Assembly: GCA_003585845.1 (NCBI GenBank) | Contig: NQOP01000002.1 | Span: 423,083-434,752 of the forward strand | Length of the DNA stretch: 11,670 bases | DNA from: Bifidobacteriaceae bacterium NR021 | GTDB taxonomy: Bacteria; Actinomycetota; Actinomycetes; Actinomycetales; Bifidobacteriaceae | Direction of reading: 5' to 3' | Shown here: one piece after another, positions 1 to 7,650 of the stretch | Numbering within the stretch: position 1 is the stretch's first letter | Layout of the letters: every line of letters begins with the position of its first letter | Notes under the pieces: generated by a model | The model's database searches: none | The model's input: the letters and a program-made list of their open reading frames with translations, nothing else | What the model was told of the DNA's origin: nothing | Program-made: the position numbers and the translations under genes

Positions 1-963
<963 letters not shown>

Positions 964-1968
964 CTAATCCTCCTCATTATTCAGCGCATCAGCGCTGCCG
1001 ATAATCTCGGTAAGTTCTTGAGTAATGGATGCCTGACGAGAAGCATTAAGCTTTCTTGTCAAATCATCCACCAAATTGCGGGCGTTATCTGTAGCCGTAT
1101 GCATAGCGTTCTGTCTGCTTGCCGTTTCGGAAGCAGCAGAAGTAAGTAAGCACTCGTGAATACGAGACTGAATATACTTCGGCAAAACAGCATCCAATAC
1201 TTCATCCGGGCTTGGCTCGAAGCAATACTCAACAGCCTCTGGATTGCTGCGACTCACTGCTTCTTCGCGAGCTGAAACTGCACTAGTAGACGACAACGAT
1301 GCTGAAGGTCCAGAAGCTGCTTCGTAATCAGGACGGTGCATAGCAAACTCCTCACCATCCTTCAAAGGAACCAGCTCAACTGGCAGCATGCGTAACGTAC
1401 GAACTTTTTGCCTCACCATATTTATAAATTCAGTGAACACAATATACAGTTCCGAAACTCCGCCTTCTGCTTCCGGCGTCATATAAGCGTCCATTAAAGT
1501 ATCGGAAATCTTTTCAGCAATAGTAACGTCAGGATGGTCAGTAGAACCTTCCCAAGTACCTGCCACATCGCGATTGCGATACTTGTAGTAAGTTGCACCA
1601 CGTCGACCGTACACGTACAGTTCTGCATGCTTACCTTCTGCATCGAGTTTTGCAAGAAGTGCTTCAGTCTCACGAATAATCGAAGACGTAAACGCACCTG
1701 CCATACCACGATCAGAAGTAAGAGCCAAAACTGCTACGCGATTGCCGGCATGCTCTTTACCAAAAATAGGATGCTTAATATTTGCTTCGTGATGAGCTAC
1801 CAACGCCTGCACGGCATCGAAAATTGCGTCACTATAAGGCTTAGCATTAAGCGCAATATCACGCGCTTTTGCAATATGCGAAGACGCAATCATTTCCTGA
1901 GCCTTAAAGATTTTACCCAAAGACTGTGTGGAAATAATTCTCGATTTCAATGCAAGTTGGGAGGACAT
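964..1968 (-). CDS. atpG: F1Fo ATP synthase subunit gamma, with a low-complexity insert
   Basis: Central rotor shaft of F1, coupling c-ring rotation to the alpha/beta catalytic sites. The 334-residue protein has the family's N-terminal coiled-coil helix (about 1-60, with KIFKAQEMIASSHIAKAR at 19-36), the Rossmann-like middle with LTSDRGMAGAF at 83-93, and the C-terminal helix (about 258-330, with LPKYIQSRIHECLLTSAASE). E. coli gamma is about 287 residues and bifidobacterial forms, as I recall, about 305. The extra length lies at about residues 212-246, a Ser/Ala/Glu-rich stretch (ASGPSASLSSTSAVSAREE) just before the conserved EYCFEPSPDEVLDAVLPKYI segment. It starts 3 bases after the atpA stop, with GAGGGG upstream as ribosome binding site. 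The subunit identity is certain; any role of the insert is unknown. Confidence 0.97.
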   Translation of the reverse strand: MSSQLALKSRIISTQSLGKIFKAQEMIASSHIAKARDIALNAKPYSDAIFDAVQALVAHHEANIKHPIFGKEHAGNRVAVLALTSDRGMAGAFTSSIIRETEALLAKLDAEGKHAELYVYGRRGATYYKYRNRDVAGTWEGSTDHPDVTIAEKISDTLMDAYMTPEAEGGVSELYIVFTEFINMVRQKVRTLRMLPVELVPLKDGEEFAMHRPDYEAASGPSASLSSTSAVSAREEAVSRSNPEAVEYCFEPSPDEVLDAVLPKYIQSRIHECLLTSAASETASRQNAMHTATDNARNLVDDLTRKLNASRQASITQELTEIIGSADALNNEED

Positions 1969-1971
1969 ACG

Positions 1972-3633
1972 CTACTTCCCCTCAGGCTCGCGACTGTCTG
2001 CTTTTGGCTTAGCTACAAGCTGTTCCTTCTCAACAGGAGCAGGGTTTTCAGCCGGCGGCAAAGAATCCTTTACAATCAAAGGCTTGCCAGCAGATGTCTT
2101 AAACGTCCTACGGAAATCATCAATGGCTGCATCAAGCTTAGCTTCAGTCTCCTTAGTGAAGTCTTCAGTATCGCGAATTACTTGCAAAATGTCGGTTCCT
2201 TTATCCAAGTAATCCAACAATTCGCTTTCGAAACGCAACACATCCTTCACAGGAATATCATCAAGCTTGCCGTGCGTACCTGCCCACACAGAAACAACTT
2301 CTTGCTCCATTGCACGAGGAGAGAACTGCTTCTGCTTAAGTAGCTCAGTCAAACGAGCACCGCGGGTAAGCTGTGCCTTTGAGGCTGCATCCAAATCAGA
2401 AGCGAACATTGCGAAGGATTCCAAAGACTTGTAACGAGCCAAGGAAATCTTCAACATGCCGGAAACCTTCTTCAAGGCCTTAGCCTGAGCTGCGCCACCA
2501 ACACGAGACACGGAAATACCAACGTCTACCGCTGGACGCTGACCTGCGTTGAACAAATCAGACTGCAAGAAGATCTGACCATCGGTGATAGAAATCACGT
2601 TGGTTGGAATGTATGCAGAAACATCGTTTGCCTTGGTTTCGATAATTGGAAGACCGGTCATAGAACCGCCACCCAAATCGTCAGAAAGCTTAGCACAACG
2701 TTCAAGCAGACGAGAGTGCAAATAGAACACGTCGCCTGGGTATGCTTCACGCCCAGGTGGACGACGCAAAAGCAAGGAAATTGAACGGTATGCTTCTGCT
2801 TGCTTAGACAAATCGTCGAAAACAATCAAAACATGCTTACCGTTGTACATCCAGTGTTGGCCGATTGCAGAACCGGTGTAAGGTGCAATGTACTTAAAAC
2901 CTGCAGAATCAGAAGCTGGGCTTGCCACGATTGTGGTGTACTTCATAGCGCCAGCTTCTTCGAGGCTTTGACGCACGGAAGCAATTGTTGAACCCTTTTG
3001 ACCGATTGCTACATAAATGCAGCGAACCTGCTTCTTTGGATCTCCAGTTTCCCAGTTAGCACGCTGGTTGATAATCGTATCGATTGCAATTGCCGTCTTA
3101 CCAGTTTGACGGTCGCCAATAATCAACTGGCGCTGACCGCGACCGATTGGCGTCATTGCGTCAATAGCCTTCAAACCAGTAGACAAAGGTTCGTCAACTG
3201 GATGACGGTGAATAACATCTGGAGCCTGGGCTTCAAGAATACGACGCTCACTGCACTCAATCGCACCTAAACCATCGATTGGATTACCCAACGGGTCCAC
3301 AGTACGACCAAGATAAGCGTCACCAACCGGCACAGACAACACTTCGCCTGTGCGGTATACTTCCTGCCCTTCCTCAATGCCTGTGAAATCGCCAAGAATA
3401 ACAACGCCGATTTCATGCGCATCAAGGTTAAACGCAAGGCCCAAGGTGTCGTTCTCGAATGTGAGCAGCTCATTTGCCATGCAGCCGGACAATCCAGCTA
3501 CGTGTGCAATGCCGTCACCAGCCGTAACAACATAGCCAACTTCTTGCGTTGGCATGTCGGTAGGCTTGTACGAGTCAACAAACCCGTCGAGTGCCTTGCG
3601 TATCAGGGCGGGATCAATAGATAGTTCCGCCAT
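1972..3633 (-). CDS. atpA: F1Fo ATP synthase subunit alpha
   Basis: Non-catalytic nucleotide-binding subunit of the F1 hexamer. The protein is 553 residues and complete. It shows the beta-barrel domain (about 25-95), the Walker A loop GDRQTGKT at 173-180, the Walker B strand LIVFDD at 269-274, the alpha/beta signature [10 protein letters not shown] at 367-376 and the arginine finger Arg377 in SVSRVGG. The helical domain ends near residue 515. After it comes a Pro/Glu/Lys-rich tail of about 38 residues ending SREPEGK, longer than the E. coli subunit (513 residues). Mycobacteria also carry a C-terminal alpha extension, which there restrains ATP hydrolysis; whether this tail is equivalent is not known. 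Start ATG at 3633 follows AAGGAGAATT, an ideal ribosome binding site. It lies 16 bases after atpH and 3 bases before atpG. Confidence 0.98.
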   Translation of the reverse strand: MAELSIDPALIRKALDGFVDSYKPTDMPTQEVGYVVTAGDGIAHVAGLSGCMANELLTFENDTLGLAFNLDAHEIGVVILGDFTGIEEGQEVYRTGEVLSVPVGDAYLGRTVDPLGNPIDGLGAIECSERRILEAQAPDVIHRHPVDEPLSTGLKAIDAMTPIGRGQRQLIIGDRQTGKTAIAIDTIINQRANWETGDPKKQVRCIYVAIGQKGSTIASVRQSLEEAGAMKYTTIVASPASDSAGFKYIAPYTGSAIGQHWMYNGKHVLIVFDDLSKQAEAYRSISLLLRRPPGREAYPGDVFYLHSRLLERCAKLSDDLGGGSMTGLPIIETKANDVSAYIPTNVISITDGQIFLQSDLFNAGQRPAVDVGISVSRVGGAAQAKALKKVSGMLKISLARYKSLESFAMFASDLDAASKAQLTRGARLTELLKQKQFSPRAMEQEVVSVWAGTHGKLDDIPVKDVLRFESELLDYLDKGTDILQVIRDTEDFTKETEAKLDAAIDDFRRTFKTSAGKPLIVKDSLPPAENPAPVEKEQLVAKPKADSREPEGK

Positions 3634-3649
3634 AATTCTCCTTAATTTA

Positions 3650-4231
3650 CTACTTCACTGCCTGTGTCCAAGCGCCATTGCGCGCAGAACGTTGCAACTG
3701 CTTTAGTTGCATCAACATGGTGCGATCGGTTATTTGATCACCGATTTGTATACGCATGCCACCAAGCACGTTTGGATCCACAATTGGGTTAATGTATGCA
3801 CGATGACCCAACTTATTACTGTAGATTTCAATCAAACGCTTAATTTGCTTATCTGTAAGCGGCTGAGCAGTAGTGACAGTAACCAATGTTTCGCCAGCTT
3901 CACGCTCAAATCCTGACCAAGCGCCGCCGAAGCTGCCGGTTTTGCCACTTTCAGAACCACCATGCCACGTTCCTACTAGATAATGCATAATGCGCAATAC
4001 GACAGGGTGCGCTTTACCTCCAATAAGCTTGTCAATTAGACGAGACTTATCTTCCGAAGATCTATTCGGATCGGTAATCGCATCAGAAAGCTCAGGATAC
4101 TGATCAATCATGTCCATCATTGACGAAAGTTCGTCAGCGATGCGCTGCGCTTCATCGTGCGCATCTGAGATGGCCTGCGCAAGAGAAGAACGCGACAAAC
4201 TGTCGTTTGCACGCGATGCCTTTTCTGGCAT
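3650..4231 (-). CDS. atpH: F1Fo ATP synthase subunit delta, shortened form
   Basis: Peripheral-stalk subunit that ties subunit b to the top of the F1 hexamer. The 193-residue protein has helical delta-family features at 15-85, including the [26 protein letters not shown] segment at about 47-72. The conserved C-terminal beta domain is at about 115-180, with [10 protein letters not shown] at 116-125 and [15 protein letters not shown] at about 152-166. Between them (about 87-114) is a Gly/Ser-rich linker. As I recall, Bifidobacterium delta proteins are about 278 residues with a second helical repeat at this point, so roughly 85 internal residues seem to be missing while both ends align. Start ATG at 4231 follows GAGGAGGTAAGA. 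The 86 bases upstream are AT-rich with stops in every frame examined, so no longer N-terminus is hidden there. The product is still about the size of E. coli delta (177 residues) and may be functional. Confidence 0.93.
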   Translation of the reverse strand: MPEKASRANDSLSRSSLAQAISDAHDEAQRIADELSSMMDMIDQYPELSDAITDPNRSSEDKSRLIDKLIGGKAHPVVLRIMHYLVGTWHGGSESGKTGSFGGAWSGFEREAGETLVTVTTAQPLTDKQIKRLIEIYSNKLGHRAYINPIVDPNVLGGMRIQIGDQITDRTMLMQLKQLQRSARNGAWTQAVK

Positions 4232-4317
4232 TCTTACCTCCTCGTTTCTGTAATAACGAAGTAACGCAATTTACGTATTAATCTCAATAAATTAATTTAG
4301 ATGAATACTTTAAAGGT

Positions 4318-4860
4318 TTACTTGCTTTGATCCGAATTTTTAGCTTCTCCAACTTCATCAATCACATGATCAATAATTTTAGAGCTCACAGTATCGTCAT
4401 CCAGCTTGGATGCAAGAATCTTGCCAGCTAATGCCGCTGCAAGAACCGATACCTCTCCTTGGAGGCTGGACATGGCATGCTGATGCTGAGCTTCAATAGA
4501 ATGCTGCGCTTCACTAATGATTTTTGCAGCATCCTTTTCAGCGCGTTGTCTAGCTTCGCCAATGATTTTTGAAGCTTCCGTACGAGCCTCTTCTCGAGTT
4601 TTTGCAGCATCAACTTGAGCTTGAGCAAGCTCTTCTTCCATCTGACTTTTTAATTCGTCAGCTTCATGCTGCACGTTTGCTGCTTTAGCTATTCCGCCTT
4701 CGATTTTTTCTGCACGTTCATCGAGAATTGCCTGGAATTTAGGCATAACGAACTTGTAGAAAAACGCTGCAAGAACTACCAAAACAACTAACGACCACAC
4801 TAAGTCATAAGGCTCAGGCAAGAACAACGCCAAACCATTACTCTCAGATGCATGTGCCAT
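4318..4860 (-). CDS. atpF: F1Fo ATP synthase subunit b
   Basis: Membrane-anchored peripheral-stalk subunit (the stator), normally present as a dimer. The 180-residue protein has a short N-terminal segment, one membrane helix at about 20-38 (DLVWSLVVLVVLAAFFYKF), the conserved MPKFQAILDERAEKIEGGI region at about 39-57 that begins the stalk, then a long charged Ala/Glu/Lys/Gln-rich helix to about 165, typical of the right-handed coiled coil of b. The C-terminus (about 145-170, LAAALAGKILASKLDDD) should contact delta. Start ATG at 4860 follows GAAAGGACAAGCC. It lies 64 bases after atpE and is separated from atpH by an unusually long 86-base AT-rich gap. Unlike in mycobacteria, b and delta are not fused. 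Confidence 0.97.
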   Translation of the reverse strand: MAHASESNGLALFLPEPYDLVWSLVVLVVLAAFFYKFVMPKFQAILDERAEKIEGGIAKAANVQHEADELKSQMEEELAQAQVDAAKTREEARTEASKIIGEARQRAEKDAAKIISEAQHSIEAQHQHAMSSLQGEVSVLAAALAGKILASKLDDDTVSSKIIDHVIDEVGEAKNSDQSK

Positions 4861-4924
4861 GGCTTGTCCTTTCTATTCCTTCAACACTTTTATATTTGTG
4901 CTGGAACGAGTTGTTTCGTTCGGT

Positions 4925-5158
4925 TCACTTTCCCATAATGTAGGCAACGAATCCGAGCAAGCCCAGAACCTCAATAAATGCCAAGCCAACGAACATGAAC
5001 AACTGAATACGGTTGCCAACTTCTGGCTGACGTGCAGTAGATTCCATAGCTTTAGCAACGACTATTGCCATACCAAGTGCAGGAGAAATTGTTGCGACAG
5101 CAAAGCCAAGAATGCTGAGGTTGCCGACCAAACCTGCGAGAGCGATGATATTATTCAT
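4925..5158 (-). CDS. atpE: F1Fo ATP synthase subunit c, alanine-rich first helix
   Basis: Proteolipid that forms the membrane rotor ring. The 77-residue hairpin has helix 1 at about 4-38, the polar loop ARQPE at 42-46 that meets gamma/epsilon, and helix 2 at about 50-75 carrying the proton-binding Glu63 in the segment GLAFIEVLGLLGF. There is no sodium-binding signature that I can recognise, so protons are the likely coupling ion. Helix 1 is odd: the usual glycine series before the conserved Lys36 is mostly replaced by alanine or serine (Ala20, Ala22, Ser25, Ala27, Ala31, Ala35), leaving Gly18 and Gly29. This is where neighbouring c subunits pack. Start ATG at 5158 has a strong AGAAAGGAAACC ribosome binding site, as expected for the subunit needed in most copies. 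The gene lies between atpB and atpF, after a 76-base gap. Confidence 0.97.
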   Translation of the reverse strand: MNNIIALAGLVGNLSILGFAVATISPALGMAIVVAKAMESTARQPEVGNRIQLFMFVGLAFIEVLGLLGFVAYIMGK

Positions 5159-5234
5159 TGGTTTCCTTTCTGTTAAAACAGTAACCAGTATAAACCCGTA
5201 AGATGGGTAAAATCTGAAGATTTAAGCTATGCTA

Positions 5235-6089
5235 TCAGGCAACAGCAACAGCAGACTTTTCTTCTTCCTCCGGGTAACTTTCCGAAATGTAGACAGAAGC
5301 AAGCACAGTGAAAATAAACGCCTGCAAACCGGCTACCATAATTTCGAATAGGGTAAACAGAATGCCACCAAGCAGCCACAAAGCACCGCCGAAGGCAAGG
5401 AGTTTATTGCTGGAATCCACCACAAAGAAATTGGTGAATACTAAGCAAGTGGCCACCAGCAAATGGCCAGCAATCATATTCGCAAACAAACGGATTGTAA
5501 GCGAAAGTGGTCGCACAATCAACAATTCCAGAAGCTGCAATGGCGAAAGAATGAAGTAAATCGGCCATGGCACGCCCGCTGGGAACAACGCTTCACGGAA
5601 GAATCGCAAAAAACCTTTTTCACGAATGCCAGCAAGAAGATATTGACACACAACCCACAAAGCAAATACCAACGGACCAGTAATGGTTGCGGTTGCAGCC
5701 ATATTTAATCCTGGAATCACGGAACAAAGATTAAAGAAGAAAATCGTGATGAAAAGTGTAGACATCATTGGCACGTAACGCTTGCCACGTTCTTCACCAA
5801 TCATCTCGTAAACGATGTTGTAGCGCACAAAGTCCATTAAGATTTCTAGCACACTTTGGAATCTTCCTGGAACTAACTTTGCGCGAGCGGCACCAATGCC
5901 GAAAATAATCATAACGACTACAGCCATAAGAACACGCACCAAAATAATGCGATTCATGGCAAACGGTGTGCCCTGGAACAAAATCTCTGGAGGCAAAAAC
6001 TCGCCAATATTAGGCAATTCTGGTCCAGACGAAGCCACTGCTGAAGCTACATTGGTAGTCCTCAGTAAAAAGTCAACCATTCCATCCAT
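5235..6089 (-). CDS. atpB: F1Fo ATP synthase subunit a
   Basis: Membrane stator subunit that forms the two proton half-channels against the c-ring. From ATG at 6089 it is 284 residues. Hydrophobic helices lie at about 49-68, 108-126, 136-154, 178-222 and 230-271. The essential arginine is Arg200 in SLTIRLFANMIAGH (E. coli Arg210), His209 occupies the place of E. coli Glu219, and Gln256 in GLQAFIFTVLASVYI matches E. coli Gln252. The C-terminus ends in an acidic run (YPEEEEKS). The frame can be extended to a GTG at 6116, but AAGGAGG sits 5 bases before the ATG at 6089 and would lie inside the coding region if GTG were used, so I chose the ATG. It is the first gene of the operon; no atpI is seen upstream. 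Confidence 0.96.
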   Translation of the reverse strand: MDGMVDFLLRTTNVASAVASSGPELPNIGEFLPPEILFQGTPFAMNRIILVRVLMAVVVMIIFGIGAARAKLVPGRFQSVLEILMDFVRYNIVYEMIGEERGKRYVPMMSTLFITIFFFNLCSVIPGLNMAATATITGPLVFALWVVCQYLLAGIREKGFLRFFREALFPAGVPWPIYFILSPLQLLELLIVRPLSLTIRLFANMIAGHLLVATCLVFTNFFVVDSSNKLLAFGGALWLLGGILFTLFEIMVAGLQAFIFTVLASVYISESYPEEEEKSAVAVA

Positions 6090-6289
6090 AAGTGCCTCCT
6101 TAAGCAATTCGTTCACACGCCTTCACAACTACGCCACTCACTCACATTATTAAATTCAATCATCTTGCGGCGTTACATATTATCTAAATCATCTATTCCG
6201 TATCTCGTAAGGCGCGGGGCACGAAACGAAAAATATATCTAACTGCTGATTGTACTCTTTGCTTGTACATAATTACGCAACTTCAAAAT
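6090..6289 (-). other. Intergenic region upstream of atpB, presumed atp operon leader
   Basis: These 200 AT-rich bases separate metA from atpB, both on the minus strand. The atp promoter should lie here, but I find no convincing pair of -35 and -10 boxes. The nearest candidates, read on the minus strand, are TACAAT 20 bases after TTGCGT, and GATAAT without a good -35. No hairpin followed by a T run is seen after the metA stop, so read-through from metA into the atp genes is possible. An inverted repeat TGTAC/GTACA occurs at 6251-6269. Confidence 0.4.
6095..6101 (-). promoter_or_regulatory. Ribosome binding site that fixes the atpB start
   Basis: On the minus strand AAGGAGG is followed by CACTT and then ATG at 6089, a full match to the anti-Shine-Dalgarno at ideal spacing. 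The GTG at 6116 has no comparable site, which argues that the true N-terminus is MDGMVDFLL. Confidence 0.85.
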
Positions 6290-7321
6290 TTATTTGTTCA
6301 TACCGTACTTAATACCGTCAAATGGATAAAAATTATCGGAGCGCGGAGAAGCCGGCTCATGTCTTATAGAACGTTCAGTTCCAAGCTTTCCAGCAGTTCT
6401 TAAATGTGGAATATCAGAAAGATTGTAAGGCGTAGTTTCGTACACCCAATTAAGCCAGTTGCGCCAAAGCAAATTCGCGTGCGCGCGCCAAGAAAATAGT
6501 GGCTCTAATTTTGGATCGTCATTAGGGAAATAGTTGTAAGGAAATGGCACGTTGCTCAAACCTTTTAACATGTCACGCTCATATTCCTGCGCAAGAGTCA
6601 TTTTGCCATATTCCCAATGTCCTAGCGCAAAAACTTCAGAAAAATCACGCGTAGCAACTAAGCCCGGACCAGATTCGGGACCATACGTAAGAATTTGTAA
6701 ACGCTGATCTGCAGAAATGCTGTCAACATCAACACTCGCTATTCTAGAATGCGGTTGTAAAGCGATTTCATCAAAACCATTTGTAAGAAAACAGTACTCA
6801 TCCTGCAAATATTGCGGGAACACGCCAAAAACTTTTTTGCTGAGAACATGCTTTTTTACGCCATATCGATAGTAAAGCGCACCCATTGCGCCCCAGCACA
6901 AATACATTGTTGAGAAGACGTGTGTTGATGCCCAGTCAAGAATTTGCGTAAATTCGTGCCAGTAATCGACATCCTCAAATTCCATATGCTCAACAGGAGC
7001 TCCCGTTACAACAAATCCGTCGTAATAGTTGTTACGAAGTGCGTCAAGATTTTCATAGAATTTTACTAAATGATCAGCGCTAACATGCGTCGATACATGC
7101 GTAGAAGTTTTCATAAAATCGACGTCAACTTGCAAAGGAGACTTAGAGATGAGTCTCAAAAGCTGAGTTTCTGTCTCGATTTTTTTGGGCATAAGATTCA
7201 AAATCAACAAACGAAGTGGTCGAACATCCTGCTGTTCTGCTTCTGGGCGTTCCAATGCAAAAATTCGCTCAGCATCTAATATGCTTCGCGCTGGCAATCC
7301 TTCAGGAATCTTAATAGGCAT
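6290..7321 (-). CDS. metA: Homoserine O-acetyltransferase (MetA family)
   Basis: Acylates L-homoserine in the first committed step of methionine biosynthesis, in the cytoplasm. From ATG at 7321 it is 343 residues starting MPIKIPEGLPA, the usual MetA N-terminus. The catalytic Cys142 is in YLCWGAMGALY, and the His235/Glu237 pair in ALGHWEYGK. The segment GAPVEHMEFEDVDYW puts glutamate at position 111. In this family Glu111 goes with acetyl-CoA use and Gly111 (E. coli) with succinyl-CoA, so acetyl-CoA is the predicted donor, in spite of the frequent label 'succinyltransferase'. A GTG at 7339 would add six residues, but the family start and a TATAAT box between the two codons favour 7321. There is no ribosome binding site at normal distance; GGAG lies 12 bases upstream. 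The gene is divergent from the tRNA gene and upstream of the atp operon. Confidence 0.95.
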   Translation of the reverse strand: MPIKIPEGLPARSILDAERIFALERPEAEQQDVRPLRLLILNLMPKKIETETQLLRLISKSPLQVDVDFMKTSTHVSTHVSADHLVKFYENLDALRNNYYDGFVVTGAPVEHMEFEDVDYWHEFTQILDWASTHVFSTMYLCWGAMGALYYRYGVKKHVLSKKVFGVFPQYLQDEYCFLTNGFDEIALQPHSRIASVDVDSISADQRLQILTYGPESGPGLVATRDFSEVFALGHWEYGKMTLAQEYERDMLKGLSNVPFPYNYFPNDDPKLEPLFSWRAHANLLWRNWLNWVYETTPYNLSDIPHLRTAGKLGTERSIRHEPASPRSDNFYPFDGIKYGMNK

Positions 7322-7327
7322 GTGTTT

Positions 7328-7333
7328 ATTATA
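7328..7333 (-). promoter_or_regulatory. Candidate -10 box of a leaderless metA promoter
   Basis: A perfect TATAAT on the minus strand is followed by AAACAC and then the metA ATG at 7321. Transcription would begin at or next to the start codon. No TTGACA-like box is present: at 17-base spacing the hexamer is AATAAA, and this position is covered by two ATAAACA copies. The -10 match is seen directly; leaderless initiation is inferred. Confidence 0.5.
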
Positions 7334-7423
7334 CTCCACACTTGTTTATGTTTATTGTGTCTATGTCACTCATGTGCACGAATCGTAAAATTTTAACCAA
7401 ATACAGCGAGACACGCCCGAAAG

Positions 7424-7451
7424 TTGACAAATTTAAATTTGCACCTATCGT
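7424..7451 (+). promoter_or_regulatory. Promoter of the initiator tRNA gene
   Basis: A perfect -35 box TTGACA at 7424-7429 is followed after 16 bases by TATCGT at 7446-7451 as -10 box. Initiation near 7458 would give a leader of about 19 bases before the tRNA at 7477. A strong -35 box close to a stable RNA gene is expected; the -10 box is the weaker half. Confidence 0.65.
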
Positions 7452-7476
7452 AGATAGAGCTGCTAAAAGTAGCCGA

Positions 7477-7550
7477 CGCGGGGTGGAGCAGCTCGGTAGC
7501 TCGCTGGGCTCATAACCCAGAGGTCCATGGTTCAAATCCATGCCCCGCTA
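7477..7550 (+). tRNA. Initiator tRNA-fMet (CAT anticodon)
   Basis: The sequence folds into a full cloverleaf. The acceptor arm is CGCGGGG with CCCCGCT, the D arm lies around GGAGCAGCTCGGTAGCTC, the anticodon stem is CTGGG/CCCAG with CAT at 7511-7513, the T arm is CATGG/CCATG with loop TTCAAAT, and the discriminator is A7550. Two marks identify an initiator rather than an elongator: the unpaired first position of the acceptor (C1 opposite U72) and three consecutive G-C pairs at the bottom of the anticodon stem. The 3' CCA is not encoded; CTA follows at 7551-7553, so CCA must be added after transcription. It is the only complete plus-strand gene of the window and has its own promoter and terminator. 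Confidence 0.96.
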
Positions 7551-7552
7551 CT

Positions 7553-7607
7553 AAAGCCAAGAATCACACAAATTTCTCACGATTGTTGTGGTTCTTGGCT
7601 TTTTTGT
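7553..7607 (+). terminator. Rho-independent terminator after the initiator tRNA
   Basis: The arms AAAGCCAAGAATCACA (7553-7568) and TGTGGTTCTTGGCTTT (7587-7602) pair over 16 positions with one T-G wobble, around an 18-base loop. The T run at 7600-7605 overlaps the end of the stem. The element lies between the tRNA and the convergent gene ending at 7651. On the minus strand the same stem is followed by only three T, so it would stop transcription from that side less well. Confidence 0.88.
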
Positions 7608-7650
7608 TTAATACTACATAAGTCGCCAAAAATGCGTCATCGCGCAATAA

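Noticed and set aside
1534..2343. Open plus-strand frame of 269 codons across atpG and atpA
   Set aside because: Antisense to two confirmed genes and spanning their junction; composition rich in Cys, Arg and Ser is typical of shadow frames.
4859..5176. Plus-strand frame opposite atpE
   Set aside because: Lies fully over atpE and its flanks; no ribosome binding site and no recognisable protein.
6090..6116. GTG at 6116 as start of atpB
   Set aside because: No ribosome binding site of comparable quality; the strong AAGGAGG would fall inside the coding region, pointing to the ATG at 6089.
6195..6235. GC-rich stretch CGTAAGGCGCGGGGCACG with A run as a metA terminator
   Set aside because: Only a 4-base stem (TCGT/ACGA) can form, and on the minus strand the T run precedes it, so it cannot act as a rho-independent terminator for metA.
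7329..7541. Minus-strand frame over the initiator tRNA (starts MDLNHGPLGYEP)
   Set aside because: It is a translation of the antisense of the tRNA and metA leader, a well-known type of spurious prediction.
7477..7550. tRNA gene as an integration site for a genomic island
   Set aside because: No integrase, no direct repeat of the tRNA 3' end and no change to foreign-looking genes beside it in this window.
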